A DNA stretch of 64,000 nucleotides from Chrysaora quinquecirrha (taxonomy: Eukaryota > Cnidaria > Scyphozoa > Semaeostomeae > Pelagiidae), in contig JACTAT010000036.1 in NCBI GenBank assembly GCA_014526335.1, positions 2,120,692-2,184,691 of the forward strand, written 5' to 3'. Below the pieces are notes generated by a model. It had not been told where the DNA came from. It worked only from the letters and a program-made list of their open reading frames with translations, and did no database searches. Shown here one piece after another: positions 12,201 to 23,393 of the stretch (position 1 is the first letter of the stretch; each line of letters opens with the position of its first letter). The position numbers and the translations under genes were made by a program.

Positions 12201-15200
12201 ATAAAAAAGCAGCATTCTAGTCTAAAACTCTCTCATTCACTGGTCTGTGGTTGCCTATTGGATTGGTCGTTCATTCCGGCTTCAATTATGTACACCTTAA
12301 AAATTCGGTTATCTCGAAGCCTTTCTGTTTTTGCCATTCTTTATTCCACCGACATTATTTAAAATACTATAGGAATTCAGCTGGAATAATGGAATGGGTT
12401 TGTAGGAAAAATGTAACAACAGCTGTTAAACGGAGCAGTTAAAAGTTGGGAAGCTTTATTCCAATGCAAAATTTTGTGAAACGGTATTCAAAAGACGCCA
12501 GTTTATGAATCACTAATATCGAGTCTTGTAGTTTGCGCATCTAGAAATTTAATTAAATAGCAATGACTATATCGCAACGTACATACTAGCTAAAAAATGA
12601 CCACTAGACTTGAGAAGGTAGTGTTTGAAACGAACAGTCCAAAACTTTTTTACAGAAGATAATTGGGAATGGTTTCGATGAGATCCAGAGGTGATGCTGG
12701 TTTTTTAACAATGTGTTTCTATCAAAAGAACTGCAAATGCTCTGATCTGATCAAAAAGTATTTTTTCATCCGACATGATTAGTTTCTTAGAGAATTGGCA
12801 AAACATTTTCGATTATGTGTTATCGAATTCCGTTATTTTCAATACTATTCGTAACTCTTTCATTACACCACGGGACAACATGTTAGCAAGAGAAGAAAAA
12901 GTTGTTACTTCTCCTTGAAAATTCGTCATCTCCACTGCCTTTTCCCTATCTTAGCATTGTTTCATATTAGTACCTGTTTCAATCTTATTAAATGCAAGGC
13001 ATTTAAATATGATCAAAGCAGAGCGAGAAGAGCTGGCTTTTTATTAGATTAGATCAATGATTGACTCTGAGCAGAAGAAAAAATAGATCGAATGTCAAGT
13101 AAATCAGTTGCGGATGGAAGGCGCAAGGCTTATTTGAGCCAAAATTGAACTTTAGCAGACATGAAAAAATCCAGTTTTTCTCGTGTAATAATCGATGGAT
13201 TTTCAGAGTTTCACATGGAACACTTTCTGAGTACGATGCTATACTTACTCCAAGTTGTACTAAAGTTTCATCAAATTGTTTGATGGCATCTACACTTCCA
13301 GCCTGGATATTTCTTGTTAAATATTTTGCCTGACAAGAAAAAGACCAAGATGATTTGTGTCTCTGTTGAGAGCGGCTAGGAATAATTAAACATAAGAACA
13401 AAAATGCACGAAGAAAACAAGCGGGGGAAAGCAGCCAGAAAGGCACACAGACATCGTTTTCCCTAAGTTAAGCGCTAGTTACTTTGAAGAAGCATGCATC
13501 TTGAATAAACAAACCTGAGAATATTACTGTTAAACAGGAAATGTATTACAAAAATGTTTGAGACAGATAAAGCTGCATCGGGTTTGAGTCACACATTTAG
13601 TTATTGAGTTAGAGAAGAAGGGAAATAAGTCTAGTCTCAATATATGCTTGTGAGAAACCCAGTTTTAATTTAGCATCAAAAACATCAAACCAGATGGCGG
13701 GTTATTCTGCTTTTAGAATACAGTGACTCAACAAAAAGGGCTTGAATTTCTGGCATGTCCCATTTAGATCCACAAACAGATTATTTTCAGGGAACAAACT
13801 AACCACCCATTTATCTGTGCTAAATCGACAATACCTCAGTTCTAAATTTCAGAATGTGAACATTGTCAATATTGTCAATATCTACACAGACCATCATCTG
13901 GGCCGTTTAATTATGAGTTTTACGGCAAAACCTTGTATAATAAAAGCTGTGCTCCTTTTTGTGAATGCAGTAACTGCATTAATATTTTGTAAATGCAGTA
14001 AAAAATGGCAAAGAAACTTACTACTTTTTCGTTTTCTTTCGACTGGGTGCATTTGCTTAGCGAATTTCCCGCGATTATAACTCTAACTACTTTCGAAAAC
14101 TCTCTCTGGTCCTTGAAACAAAACAAGCATTAATAAACAGAATAAAACCAAACACAATAAAAATAAAAAATGATTATCTTAAAGAAAAAAAGAAGAGGCA
14201 GCCTTAGAGAATGTAACCTGAACTCGATCAATAATATCAATCTGACTATGAATACAAGAACCTCTTCGATAATAAGAAGCTGAGAAACTTTTTTGTTGTC
14301 AAGATGCGTATTGCACAGCATTGAAATACGAAATTTCTAGCGCTGATCAAGAAAAACATTCGAGATGAAAGATATAATTCCTTTGTTTCAACTTCAAAAT
14401 TCTTTCGTAGCTCTGAATTACAATTTTTTTGTCAGCGCTTTATGTCATCGTTCCCGCTGCATGTTCAAAAGCAAGCACAAGCAAGTAATGGAGATACATT
14501 CGCCATTGCAACAAACATAAAAACGGAAGGGCAGTTTTTCATATTACATCATCAATCTTGAAGCTAGGAAAGAACATGGACAGACAAACGGTATCTTATC
14601 GGAAAAGAGCAGCCTGTCTGAAAAAGATAATTGAGGAACAAAATAATATGTGTAATGCGATTGATTAGGCAGATGGAAGTGAATAAAAAGACTACATATA
14701 CACATAACACATAACAAAGCTCAATAATCTAAACAGGATATTTATCACGGCATGGACTAGTGGCAAGGTAGCCAATCTGGTTCAGCAACTCATTCATAAG
14801 GCTTTAAATTATCAAATTACAGCATATATTAATAGTTATATCAGTACAGTTAAGCTCTGGCCAAACGATCAAACATTGTTGGTCCAACATTTGAAAATTG
14901 CTTGTCAAGCAAAATGTTTGACCGTTTGGCCACGTCCGAAAACATTGCCTGTCCAACATTTTTTGCTTGCGTCTAGCAAAAAATGTTTTTGAACTTGTTT
15001 TCCAGCATTTCTTGTAAAACATTTCATTTGTTTTTGACAATCTGCATCAATCTGCAACATTTCAAAACCTAGCAACATTTCTTAGCAACAAGGCGTTCTT
15101 GCTTATGCATTAGCAATAACACCGTTTTTGGAAAGCAATGTTTTTGGATGTGGCCAAACTTTCAAACATTTGTTTCAAAGCAAATTTGAAATGTTGGACC

Positions 15201-18200
15201 AACAATGTTTGATCGTTTGGCCAGGACTTTAGATCTCAGTTCTGATCTCAGCTACGGAAACCGTTCAGTGGACATCTTACATGGAGTAAACGAAAATTTT
15301 TTGTCTATCCGGCACCCATATACGAAGGGCAACAAGACCAGCCCAATGTATTTTCGTGATATGTATAGGTTTTGTGAGATTTCAATGCAATGAGTGAATG
15401 CAATGAGTGACATTGCGTTGCAGTGAATTTTAATGCAATGAATTGGCACCCGATGGTATTCAATCGTTCCTCGGTTCAGTGTCATGCATTGTAAGCCTAA
15501 GCAAATTATTTGCAAAACGGGATTGCTATATCCTAAACAATGTTATGCTATTAATTGAAATTTCGATATAATCAATATAATTAACACTAATCTAGAAGTA
15601 AGTCTCAATTTCTACTTCGATAGGAAGTTCTACATGAGTTTGGGAGGAGGGCATTGACTCTTAATGATGTCAGCAAAGATGAGCATTTATTTCAAAAAAT
15701 CGTTTTAAGAGAGTTTACTAATTCAAATGTGTTTTATTTAAATAATACATTTAATCGATTATGTGACATAGCTAATTCCAATACACAGGTTAAAAAAGAC
15801 GTTAACATGTAAGAGGTTTTTAGTCGAATCGAATTATATCTAGATGAAAGTAGGAAGAAATATAAGAAAATATTTTTGCAAACGGATTACCTGCAACGAT
15901 CCCAAATGTCCAGTGACAAGATCAGTGAATAATTGCAAGGAAAGTTGATTATGATCAGAAGAACCAATTCCAAGCCCCGAAACGATTATCACATACCTGA
16001 ATGAATAAACAAGATCATTCAGTTACATTTTGAATAACCAACTTCGACCAGACCCTGCGATTTGAATTATGACAATTTGTAAAAACATCAATTGAAACTT
16101 TGCTTCTAAATCAGACTTCATCAACAACACGGAAATTCTCTGACGTAATTTCACTAACAATAATGTAAGAGCTCCTGTGAACAAGTTAGAAGTTTGAAAT
16201 TTTATAACAACCTTCGTCATAAAGGTTGAGATATTATCACCTAACAAATTTTTCATTTAAAACGCCACAAAAATTTAAGACCTCCTCAAACCAAAAAAAG
16301 CAAGAATCAGGCAATCAATCAATCAAATTGAATATAACAAACATGTTTAACATAGAACAGAGGTAATTCGATATACCCAAGGCTAAGGCCCTTCAAATTT
16401 CACATCTTTATAGGTGCGCATTGTGGAAATACTTTCGGTTGCAAAAGGTTGAGGGAGATTGAGAGATATTTTTTCAAAAAAAGAACTTTTGTTTTGATTG
16501 TAATACGAAGTGTAGGAAATGAACCACTCTTCGATAACAATGAAATTGCCCTCCCCCTGATTGTTTTGTTGTTCTACTTCTACTGCTTTCTCGTCTTCCT
16601 GGCCAAATCATCATCGGCCATTCTCTGCTCGGCAAGGACACTGTCATCTCTGACTCACTATAGTACTATCGGACAAACTCTTTCATTCGGCTGAAGAGGT
16701 GCTGGTGCCTTTTCTTTCCCGACAATTATTACAATTGGTATTGCAAGTCCACCATTAGGCATTGAAATTGGCGATCTTCTACAGTATACTTGTAGTCTCG
16801 TACACAACCATCTAAGGCGCTCCGTAATTAAAGAAAAAGTTGTAAAATTGACTTATTTCTCTTGGTTATAGTCACCGGTTGAAAGGCTCCAGTTCCCAAT
16901 AAATGGACTTCCTACTTTAAACCTTTGGACCTTCATGTCAACAAGTCTTGCAAAGGTTTCTTCAGGAATTAAGCGCGCAGACTTGGTATATTGAGGTAGA
17001 ATGTTTGCACAGGTAAATTCGAGTAAATTATTCACATGAAATCAAATTTGGAGCACAGCTATCTGTTGTTTGTAATGGTAGGCGTAAAACAAAAACTACC
17101 AAGTATATAAACAAGGAAATTGAATTTGGTCCCTTTCAAGATATCTAAAGAAAGTTGCAAATGAAGTTCTTTTGAGTTTACGTGAATATTTTTGTGGCTA
17201 AAAACAAGCAAGAATAAATATAGACATTGTATCAGGTAACATTTTTTAGCATTAAATAAAAAAACGTTTCAAGCATGAACTCGTTATTAAATCAAGAGAC
17301 GTGTCCTTAAAAGAGAGAGTGGGCTTAATAGGGCCTTTATGGTAGGCAGGATTGGTGTAAAATTAATGGATTTTACTAGTATGGATTTGTTAGTATTTTG
17401 GCTACTCTATATTGTATATAACCACTGTATTCTTTTGAAAGTCAGCTCAAATCGTCAATTTCCCAAAGACGGCATGGCCAAGCGTATTACATATTGACCT
17501 GATTCCGCAGCATCCTAAGTGTAGTTCCCTGTGTCCCAGTGTAGTAGGACTGGACACTAATTCATAATCTATGTTAATTTATGGTAATTATCATTTCTTT
17601 TGTGTATATAATCTTGTTTGTTAATATTCATAATTAGTCAGTATTTCCTCATCTCTCGAGTCGCATCTCTCAAGCTTCGCTGTTCGCTCTTTCTACTCAA
17701 AGTAACAGGGAATCATTAGGCAGTTCAAGCCCTGTTATAGTTGGTGGAGAATCGTTTTCAAGATTTTGGTTACCTCATCGTGTCGAAGATATTAATTCGC
17801 CTCGTTGCACGTCGTAGCTACTGCCGCTCGTTATTATCGTATCTCGTATCGTAAATTCATCGTTTTCGCACGCAAAAATGTATGCGACTTGCTCATATTG
17901 CAACGCATCAGGTCATTTTATTCATTCTTGTCTGAAACGCCTTACAAAAGATGGTGATCCAAGAATTTGTCGTGACTATAATCGTTATCGAAAAACGAAA
18001 TGTGACATCAATGGTTCCTGCGTCTACAACCGGACTCATATGTGCCTTCTTTGCAAAGATTTTTCATGCAAGGCTTACAATCATGTTTTTCCATACGATA
18101 CTATGTGTTCTACTAACATTCACTCAGAAGACACACTTAAGAAGTTTTCAAGTTCACTTCAAAGTCTTATGGAAATTGTCGACAAACTAAAGTCATTTTT

Positions 18201-21200
18201 GTTCAAATTGGAAAAATCTAACAAGGAAGTTACGCCCTCTACTTCTCTTGATGGAAACCATGAACGCAACGTCATTTCAACACCAGTCCCTGATGACATA
18301 TTAACGGTTCCCGTTGTTTCAGCTCACCGTGCATTTTCAATGCCTATTGTCAGTGACTTGTCAACGTCCTGTATTTCCTTGCAATTTGCTGAAGAATTAC
18401 TGAAAATGGATAAAGAAAGAACTTTGGACCCAGTAGATTCTCTTCCTGATGAGTCGTTATCGAAACTACACCCTTGTGGATCTATGATCGTACCTCTGAA
18501 ATTTGCCAACAATAAGTCTTATCGCTTCCAAATGTTGGTCATTCCAAATTTGAAAAAAGATGTTATCTTTGGAAAGAATCATATGCAGAAAACTGCTGCA
18601 GAAGTAGATAAATTCAAGCGCACGATTCATTTTCGTGATCCGCAAATGGACTTCATTTTGAGTTATAACGTTCAATCGAACCCATTCTCTAAACATATTG
18701 ATTCGTTTATTCATCCAACATAGTTATGTAGTCTTCTTGATTTTGTAAAAAATATAAGTTCCTCATATTTTTTCATGTGGAAGGAGGAGACTGTAGTAGG
18801 ACTGGACACTAATTCATAATCTATGTTAATTTATGGTAATTATCATTTCTTTTGTGTATATAATCTTGTTTGTTAATATTCATAATTAGTCAGTATTTCC
18901 TCATCTCTCGAGTCGCATCTCTCAAGCTTCGCTGTTCGCTCTTTCTACTCAAAGTAACAGGGAATCATTAGGCAGTTCAAGCCCTGTTATACCAGCCAAA
19001 ATGGGCGAAATATGAAGAGATTTAGGTAATAAAATAAATCAGCAGACTGGTAAATTGGTAAACCAACAAATCCACATACTGATGGTAAAGCAGCAGAGCA
19101 GTGCATTGATACATACATAAAGCAATAAATTGAAAAGTCAGTAAGTAGATGAATCAATAATTGAGGTTGGTAAATTGATATCTTGATAAATTGATTAATC
19201 AAGCAATCAATAAACTGATAAATCAAGTGATCAAGCAATTGATCAATGAATCAATCAATAATTCAGTCAAACAATCAATCAAGTGAGCAATGGAACAATC
19301 AGACAGTCATTTAATCAAGCTGTCAATCAGAAATTGTATTACCTGTCTTCACCCTTAATTAGTGGCAGGTCCAAATCAGGTTTAGGTTGATATGATAATC
19401 CACTGTAGCAATAATCATCAACAAAGAATTTCCCATCATTTGCCTCGTATCCTAACAGGGCAACAACTGTACCTAGAATGAATCAATTTGATAAAAGACA
19501 TCGAATTCCTGTAATGTTAAAACCTTTAATATTTAATTAAAAATAGAATTCAATGGATAGTGGAGGATACCTACCAACCCAGATGGCCAAAATACGTATC
19601 ATACTCATTAAAATTTATCTCATTTACAATTTATCTCATTTATCTCATTTGCAATTTATCTCATTTGCAATGAGACCAATCTGTTTTTATTACTTATGGT
19701 GCACACAAGAATTGCATATTTTTGCAATAATTTATAAAAGCTAAAACGACCTGCTATCTTAGCAACAAAGTATAAAAGTCAAGGTAATTGTATTGTTCTT
19801 TATGCATTGTTGCATTCTTTTCTAATAAAAAGAGGAACAAGTGTTAGTATCATAAGTGACAAATCTAGGGACATCTTAGGGGTGTTTCAGAATTTTATTT
19901 GATCTAAGGTTGAAACTTTTATACACAGTTCATTTTTATTGTCTGTAACATTCGTCTTAAGAAATAAAATGCAAAATATGCTAAATTATTTAAGCCCCCT
20001 CTCTTATAAGCCCCTTCTCTAATCCCCCCTCAAAAACTTCTAAAATGAAATCAGCTCTCAGGGTGGTAAATACTGTAGAGCTTTTCCTTCATTCACATGT
20101 TTGCATTTTCAAATTAACTGATACTCAAAACATATACCTGTAACAGATGATGGAACTGGCAGATTTCCCGTAAGTGGAACCCGTTGAGCCTCATCTTCTA
20201 TGACTAGGAGATCTGTTTCAGCAATGAATTTTTCACGTGGAGGCAAAGGCAGAAGATTATTCTAGAGAAAATAAAAGAATTTTATGGTATCAAAAAAAAT
20301 GCTAATGTACTGCTAGGAGAGCTCCTGCAATACTCCCTAAGAATTGAAATAAATTAAATGCAATGAGCACCACACACAACAAGGTGCTCTAAAGCAGAGA
20401 GAAATTTGTTTCGAATTTGACCCAACACTCTAACCAAACATATACTGGCCTTTACACCAAAGCACTATATTCTTACCCTAGTACACAGCAACCCACCTAT
20501 CCTAGCCACCACTTTATTTGCACAATTAAGCCAATCACACTCTACTTGCAATTTTCACAAAGCCACTTTGCAATTTTTTTTAATCTGTCATAACTGTCCC
20601 TATGGTAAAAATGGCCTGGCAACTCTAAAATTCTGGTTGTTTATGCATTGACTATATTAGTAGGATTTATCTGTTGTTATGTGGCATCCCTGCATTATCA
20701 ATTTTACATATTCTTTGCCACAATTAATGGAAATAAATCCAACTGGCAGGGGTAATGTTTTGTGCTTTCTCCTTTTACAGTTTTACAGTTACCCAAATCC
20801 TGCAGATTTTCAAGCATCATAGCAAATGACAAAACCAGGTACAGTATGAATGAATGAATCTACACTTGGGCAAGTTGGCTCAAACATGGAATTCGGGGAT
20901 GGGCAGCACATCCCAGTTCAAAGGAGAAAATCCTCAAGCCGACAGTGAAATAGCTTGAATGACCAAGCTTCCAGCTTAGAATCCAATCTTTCTACCTGTT
21001 CACTGATTTCTTTGAGAATGCTTGGCTTAAGCTCCATTTTCTTAAACAGTGTTCCAATAACACAGCACTTTTCATTCTCTCTCAACTCTGAAAGCTTTTT
21101 TATTTGAACTGTTGATCCTGTAAGGAAATAGATTTATATAGATATAATATTTACACATAAAAAACTTGCACTCCGTGCTGTTCCTACAACAGTGTGAATG

Positions 21201-21646
21201 AAGTATAGGTAATTGCTGAGAAACCAAAAAGCCATTTTGTTACTCTGATCTGAAAAAATAGGTATTCAGTGAATACTTTGAATATCCCTGTGTGTTACCA
21301 CTTGAATACCACCGCCTTATTAGAGCTATTTATCTACAATTTATTATGATAAACCAATAATTGGTTTATCATAATCAGTCATGTCAGGCCTCTACAATTT
21401 GTAGAGGCCTGACATGACTAATACGCTATCTGATAGCTGTCCAAAAGAATATTTCATAAATAAATTTTGCGTAAAAATAAACTTACCCCATTTCTTCCTT
21501 ACAGCAACTGCGAGTTTTTTGCGTAAAGCCATAATTCTAACAGCATAAAGTTGAGAATATTGAAGGTCGAATTTTCTTCCCTGTAGAATGAATCTTTCAG
21601 AGTGATTCCTATAGGACAAGCCGCATCTTTCTATCTGATCCTCCAT
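9217..21646 (-). CDS. POLD2: DNA polymerase delta subunit 2 (p50, B subunit)
   Basis: Eleven exons join in phase into 440 codons plus stop: 21646-21487, 21117-20996, 20261-20138, 19472-19343, 15996-15891, 14111-14022, 13329-13249, 12154-11997, 10869-10742, 10184-10083 and 9338-9217. All introns are GT-AG. Diagnostic stretches match animal POLD2: [14 protein letters not shown] (exon 1), [18 protein letters not shown] (exon 2), [14 protein letters not shown] (exon 4), [10 protein letters not shown] (exon 5), VIIAGNSLS (exon 6), [13 protein letters not shown] (exon 7), [20 protein letters not shown] (exon 8), RFLGTSGQN (exon 9), [13 protein letters not shown] (exon 10) and [14 protein letters not shown] [10 protein letters not shown] (exon 11). 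Known role: it is the essential non-catalytic subunit, with an OB fold and an inactive phosphodiesterase fold, bridging the catalytic subunit to POLD3 in nuclear replication and repair. It is slightly shorter than human p50 (469). Start: the first in-frame ATG of exon 1. Intron 4 holds an LTR element. Confidence 0.96.
9521..9593. repeat. Short tandem repeat, unit about 21 bp (TTGTATCTTAGATYGTCTR)
   Basis: About three imperfect copies of a TTGTATCTTAGATTGTCTG-type unit lie in a row just upstream, in genomic order, of the last POLD2 exon, within the last intron. It is a local minisatellite with no evident function. Confidence 0.6.
10462..10526. repeat. Short tandem repeat around CCAATAATGGCTTTTG
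   Basis: Three imperfect copies of CCAATAATGG(C/T)TTT with GAAGGTATGA- or AGGAATGA-type spacers lie in the POLD2 intron between exons 9 and 10. The region looks like recent slippage. Confidence 0.6.
14857..15224. mobile_element. MITE-like palindromic element with about 36-bp terminal inverted repeats
   Basis: The left end CTGGCCAAACGATCAAACAT continues as TGTTGGTCCAACATTT (14857-14892), and its near-perfect reverse complement occupies 15189-15224. The interior repeats the same CAAACATT/AATGTTTG and TTTGGCCA words, so the whole element can fold on itself. No open frame of a transposase is present, so it is non-autonomous. Target-site duplication is unclear. It lies in POLD2 intron 5. Confidence 0.75.
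17540..17739 (+). repeat. 5' LTR (200 bp)
   Basis: It begins TGTAGTAGGACTGGACAC and ends CAAGCCCTGTTATA. A TATA-like GTGTATATAATC lies at about 17601-17612. It is the same as the right LTR along its full length by eye. The ends are TG...TA rather than the usual TG...CA. Confidence 0.88.
17878..18723 (+). CDS. Gag-like protein of the LTR element, with zinc knuckles and a retropepsin-like tail
   Basis: This 281-codon frame fills most of the element interior. Residues about 5-18 ([14 protein letters not shown]) form a CX2CX4HX4C zinc knuckle. A second Cys/His cluster follows at about residues 43-79, of the kind seen beside nucleic-acid-binding knuckles in retroelement Gag proteins. The C-terminal third has the pattern of a retropepsin-like fold, with a hydrophobic strand then [17 protein letters not shown]. 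The place where DTG or DSG would be expected instead reads SDLSTS, so protease activity is doubtful. No polymerase or integrase follows. It probably packages the element RNA. The family (Gypsy, BEL or other) cannot be settled by eye. Confidence 0.7.
   Translation: MYATCSYCNASGHFIHSCLKRLTKDGDPRICRDYNRYRKTKCDINGSCVYNRTHMCLLCKDFSCKAYNHVFPYDTMCSTNIHSEDTLKKFSSSLQSLMEIVDKLKSFLFKLEKSNKEVTPSTSLDGNHERNVISTPVPDDILTVPVVSAHRAFSMPIVSDLSTSCISLQFAEELLKMDKERTLDPVDSLPDESLSKLHPCGSMIVPLKFANNKSYRFQMLVIPNLKKDVIFGKNHMQKTAAEVDKFKRTIHFRDPQMDFILSYNVQSNPFSKHIDSFIHPT
18779..18790 (+). other. Polypurine tract of the LTR element
   Basis: The all-purine run GGAAGGAGGAGA lies directly before the right LTR (one C between), the position where plus-strand DNA synthesis is primed in LTR retroelements. 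Confidence 0.75.
18792..18991 (+). repeat. 3' LTR (200 bp)
   Basis: This is the direct copy of the left LTR with no difference I could find. It is followed at once by CCAG, the target-site duplication. Confidence 0.88.
19101..19335. repeat. Degenerate ATCA/TGAT-rich simple repeat
   Basis: The stretch is built of irregular AATCAATCAA, GATAAATTGAT and AAGCAATC words. It is a decayed tetranucleotide microsatellite immediately downstream (on this strand) of POLD2 exon 4. Confidence 0.6.
19606..19671. repeat. Tandem ATTTATCTCATTTGCA repeat
   Basis: Four or five imperfect copies of TTATCTCATTT(A/G)CAA are arranged head to tail in the POLD2 intron between exons 3 and 4. Confidence 0.65.
21344..21374. 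repeat. Perfect palindrome, 15-bp arms with 1-nt centre
   Basis: TTATGATAAACCAAT is followed by one A and then its exact reverse complement. It lies in POLD2 intron 1, just past the exon 1 splice donor, and is 2 bp from a second perfect palindrome. Confidence 0.95.
21377..21419. repeat. Perfect palindrome, 21-bp arms with 1-nt centre
   Basis: AGTCATGTCAGGCCTCTACA plus A, one T, then the exact reverse complement. It is more GC-rich than its surroundings and adjacent to the palindrome at 21344-21374. Transcribed in POLD2 pre-mRNA, it would form a stable hairpin. Confidence 0.95.
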
Positions 21647-21813
21647 TTCATGGGTAGAATTAAAAAGCAATAAATAATGCTCCTCCAAAAGTCTCTAATT
21701 ATCGTTATTATAATAGGCTTTAGTAGGCTATAGAGTATTGCATATTTGACTTAGGCCACCTCCTCAAATCTATCGTGGGAGCATTGGATTGCAGCCTCAC
21801 ACTCACACTTTCC

Positions 21814-21825
21814 TTTCCCGCCAAA
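21814..21825. promoter_or_regulatory. E2F site TTTCCCGCCAAA upstream of POLD2
   Basis: This 12-bp near-palindrome matches the strong E2F form (TTTSSCGCSAAA-like), 168 bp upstream of the POLD2 start codon at 21646. Replication polymerase subunits are classic E2F targets, so a functional site is plausible. Confidence 0.6.
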
Positions 21826-21905
21826 TTTAGCTTGCACTGGCAAGATAGACTCGATATAAACTCACTACAAAAGTCGTATATTCGCTCCCAGCCCCCCACG
21901 CAACA

Positions 21906-22040
21906 CAACCCGCTCATACTACGCTGTTTATCGCAATTTTGAAGTTTGTACAACTCAAAGACTTGAGGGTTGAGAGAATGAGATGCAGAATTTCTATGCT
22001 TACGACATCTCTATTCTATTATTATACTATTCAAGTCTCG
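21906..22040. repeat. Outlying relic of the peptide-gene array leader sequence
   Basis: CGCTGTTTATCGCAATTTTGAAGTTTGTACAACTC and ACATCTCTATTCTATTATTA are repeated, with changes, at 23888-23975 and in the upstream part of every unit of the 23.9-44 kb array. It marks an older, partial copy to the left of the array. Confidence 0.55.
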
Positions 22041-22286
22041 TAGTTTGAGCTGCTGCCATTAACAACAGTAACAAATATTTTTTTATTATACATTTTTCTC
22101 AATGAATTGAATTGAGGTGAAGGGAGCGAAAACTACGACTCATGTAGTAAGTCTAGACTCGATACACAAGTCGCTTGTAATTTATCTATTGAATTGAATT
22201 GCTGGACCCCCAAAACAAAGGCAAAGGCAAGAGATTGATTTGATTCATTGATTACAAACTTTCCATGGCAGCTGACAAGATGGGTT

Positions 22287-23287
22287 GGGGCAAAATGGGT
22301 CAAAATTCACCTATTTTCCCCTTTTTTCAACTATGACTCCCTTGTAAGTTTAATCAACCTCTTACTAATGCTCCCGAGGCGTACTCTACTATGGTTTTAG
22401 AATCAGGGGGTCACGTTTCCTTACAACAACTCAATAATGTTGACTATTTTCGCGACTTTTGTTGAACAATTAAACTATTGGTTGAACAAAAAGTCATGCT
22501 TCGAAGAAGAGGTTGAAGAACCTTTGAACTTTAGATATTTTTAGCTGTTTTGTTGTGTAATGCTAAATCGAACGATTCACTTCATAGACTTTTCTAGAAC
22601 ATTTGCATTCTTACTATTTTCTGATTGGACAGTTGTTTTATCGTATAATATATTCTTGCTTCTGATTGGTTTTTAGGTTTTAAGTTAGGACGTTTTGTCA
22701 TGTGCTTTCTTAATATAAAAATGTTTGAGCAGTAAATTTCAGTCGAGTTGATGTTACGATTTGTGAAGTACAGCTTAGAGTGCTGTCCTCTATCTGAAGT
22801 GAATCGTGTATCCTGTCGTCCTGTGGTTATGGTCCAACCTTATAAAATTCATAAGTCAAAAGTCATAAGGTCATAAGTCAAACTTTTGTCCTTTATAAGA
22901 AGTAGTTTTAAGCTGATATCTTTGTTATAAACCGGTCGTATAACATTTTATATGTTTCAGATGATCAGTAAGGCAAAATGGGTCAGGAGGTATTTTGAGT
23001 GAAAAAGATTACTGAAATTGCTTTTAAGCTTCAAACATATGAGAATCGGAGCTTTAACATCAAAATTGGAGCTTGTAAAAGCAGGGATAGAAATTTTTCA
23101 CAATACTGAAATATTGCGGTACGGCAAAAAAATGGGAATGCTTTGATTTGGGTTTGCTCTCGAAATGGGGAAAATAATAGAAAATTTGTTGAAAAGATGT
23201 TTTCACCTGCTATAGACTCCAAGATCATCTTAAATTTTCTTTTATGAGTTGGGAATTTCCATTTTGGTCGGTTTGACCCAATGCCCC
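22287..23287. mobile_element. Possible DNA-transposon remnant with GGGGCA...GGGTCAAA inverted ends
   Basis: GGGGCAAAATGGGTCAAA (22287-22304) is mirrored by TTTGACCCAATGCCCC (23272-23287), and a further GGCAAAATGGGTCAGG lies inside at about 22972. The 1-kb interval contains no convincing coding frame. The terminal repeats are short and imperfect, so this is tentative. Confidence 0.4.
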
Positions 23288-23351
23288 ATCATCGAGAAAG
23301 CAAAAAGTTTTCCTAAATACAAACAATTCTATAAATCTTAAGACTGTACAG

Positions 23352-23393
23352 AGTCAATAGAAGTGAGGAAGTGAGTCCTCATTTCTATTGACT
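23352..23393. repeat. Hairpin with AGTCAATAGAA arms
   Basis: The left arm AGTCAATAGAAGTGAGGA and right arm TCCTCATTTCTATTGACT pair over 18 bp with one mismatch and a 6-nt loop. The outer AGTCAATAGAA is the same as in the hairpin at 59370-59417. Confidence 0.8.

Larger units (their letters stand above)
17540..18991 (+). mobile_element. Compact LTR retroelement (non-autonomous), in POLD2 intron 4
   Basis: Two 200-bp direct repeats (17540-17739 and 18792-18991), identical as far as I can read by eye, flank an internal region of about 1.05 kb. The element is bordered by the 4-bp duplication CCAG (17536-17539 and 18992-18995). Just inside the left LTR is TGGTGGAGAATCG (17742 onward), in the expected place for a tRNA primer-binding site starting TGG. 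Just before the right LTR is a purine tract GGAAGGAGGAGA (18779-18790). There is one open frame with a zinc knuckle, and no reverse transcriptase, RNase H or integrase. It is therefore a non-autonomous LTR element that presumably uses enzymes from a larger relative. Near-identical LTRs imply recent insertion. It lies antisense to POLD2. Confidence 0.88.

Noticed and set aside
16853..17035. Minus-strand frame with [16 protein letters not shown], reminiscent of the NLLPQPP region of POLD2
   Set aside because: The true POLD2 exon for that region is at 20138-20261 with correct phase and neighbours. This frame is out of order and has no convincing acceptor.
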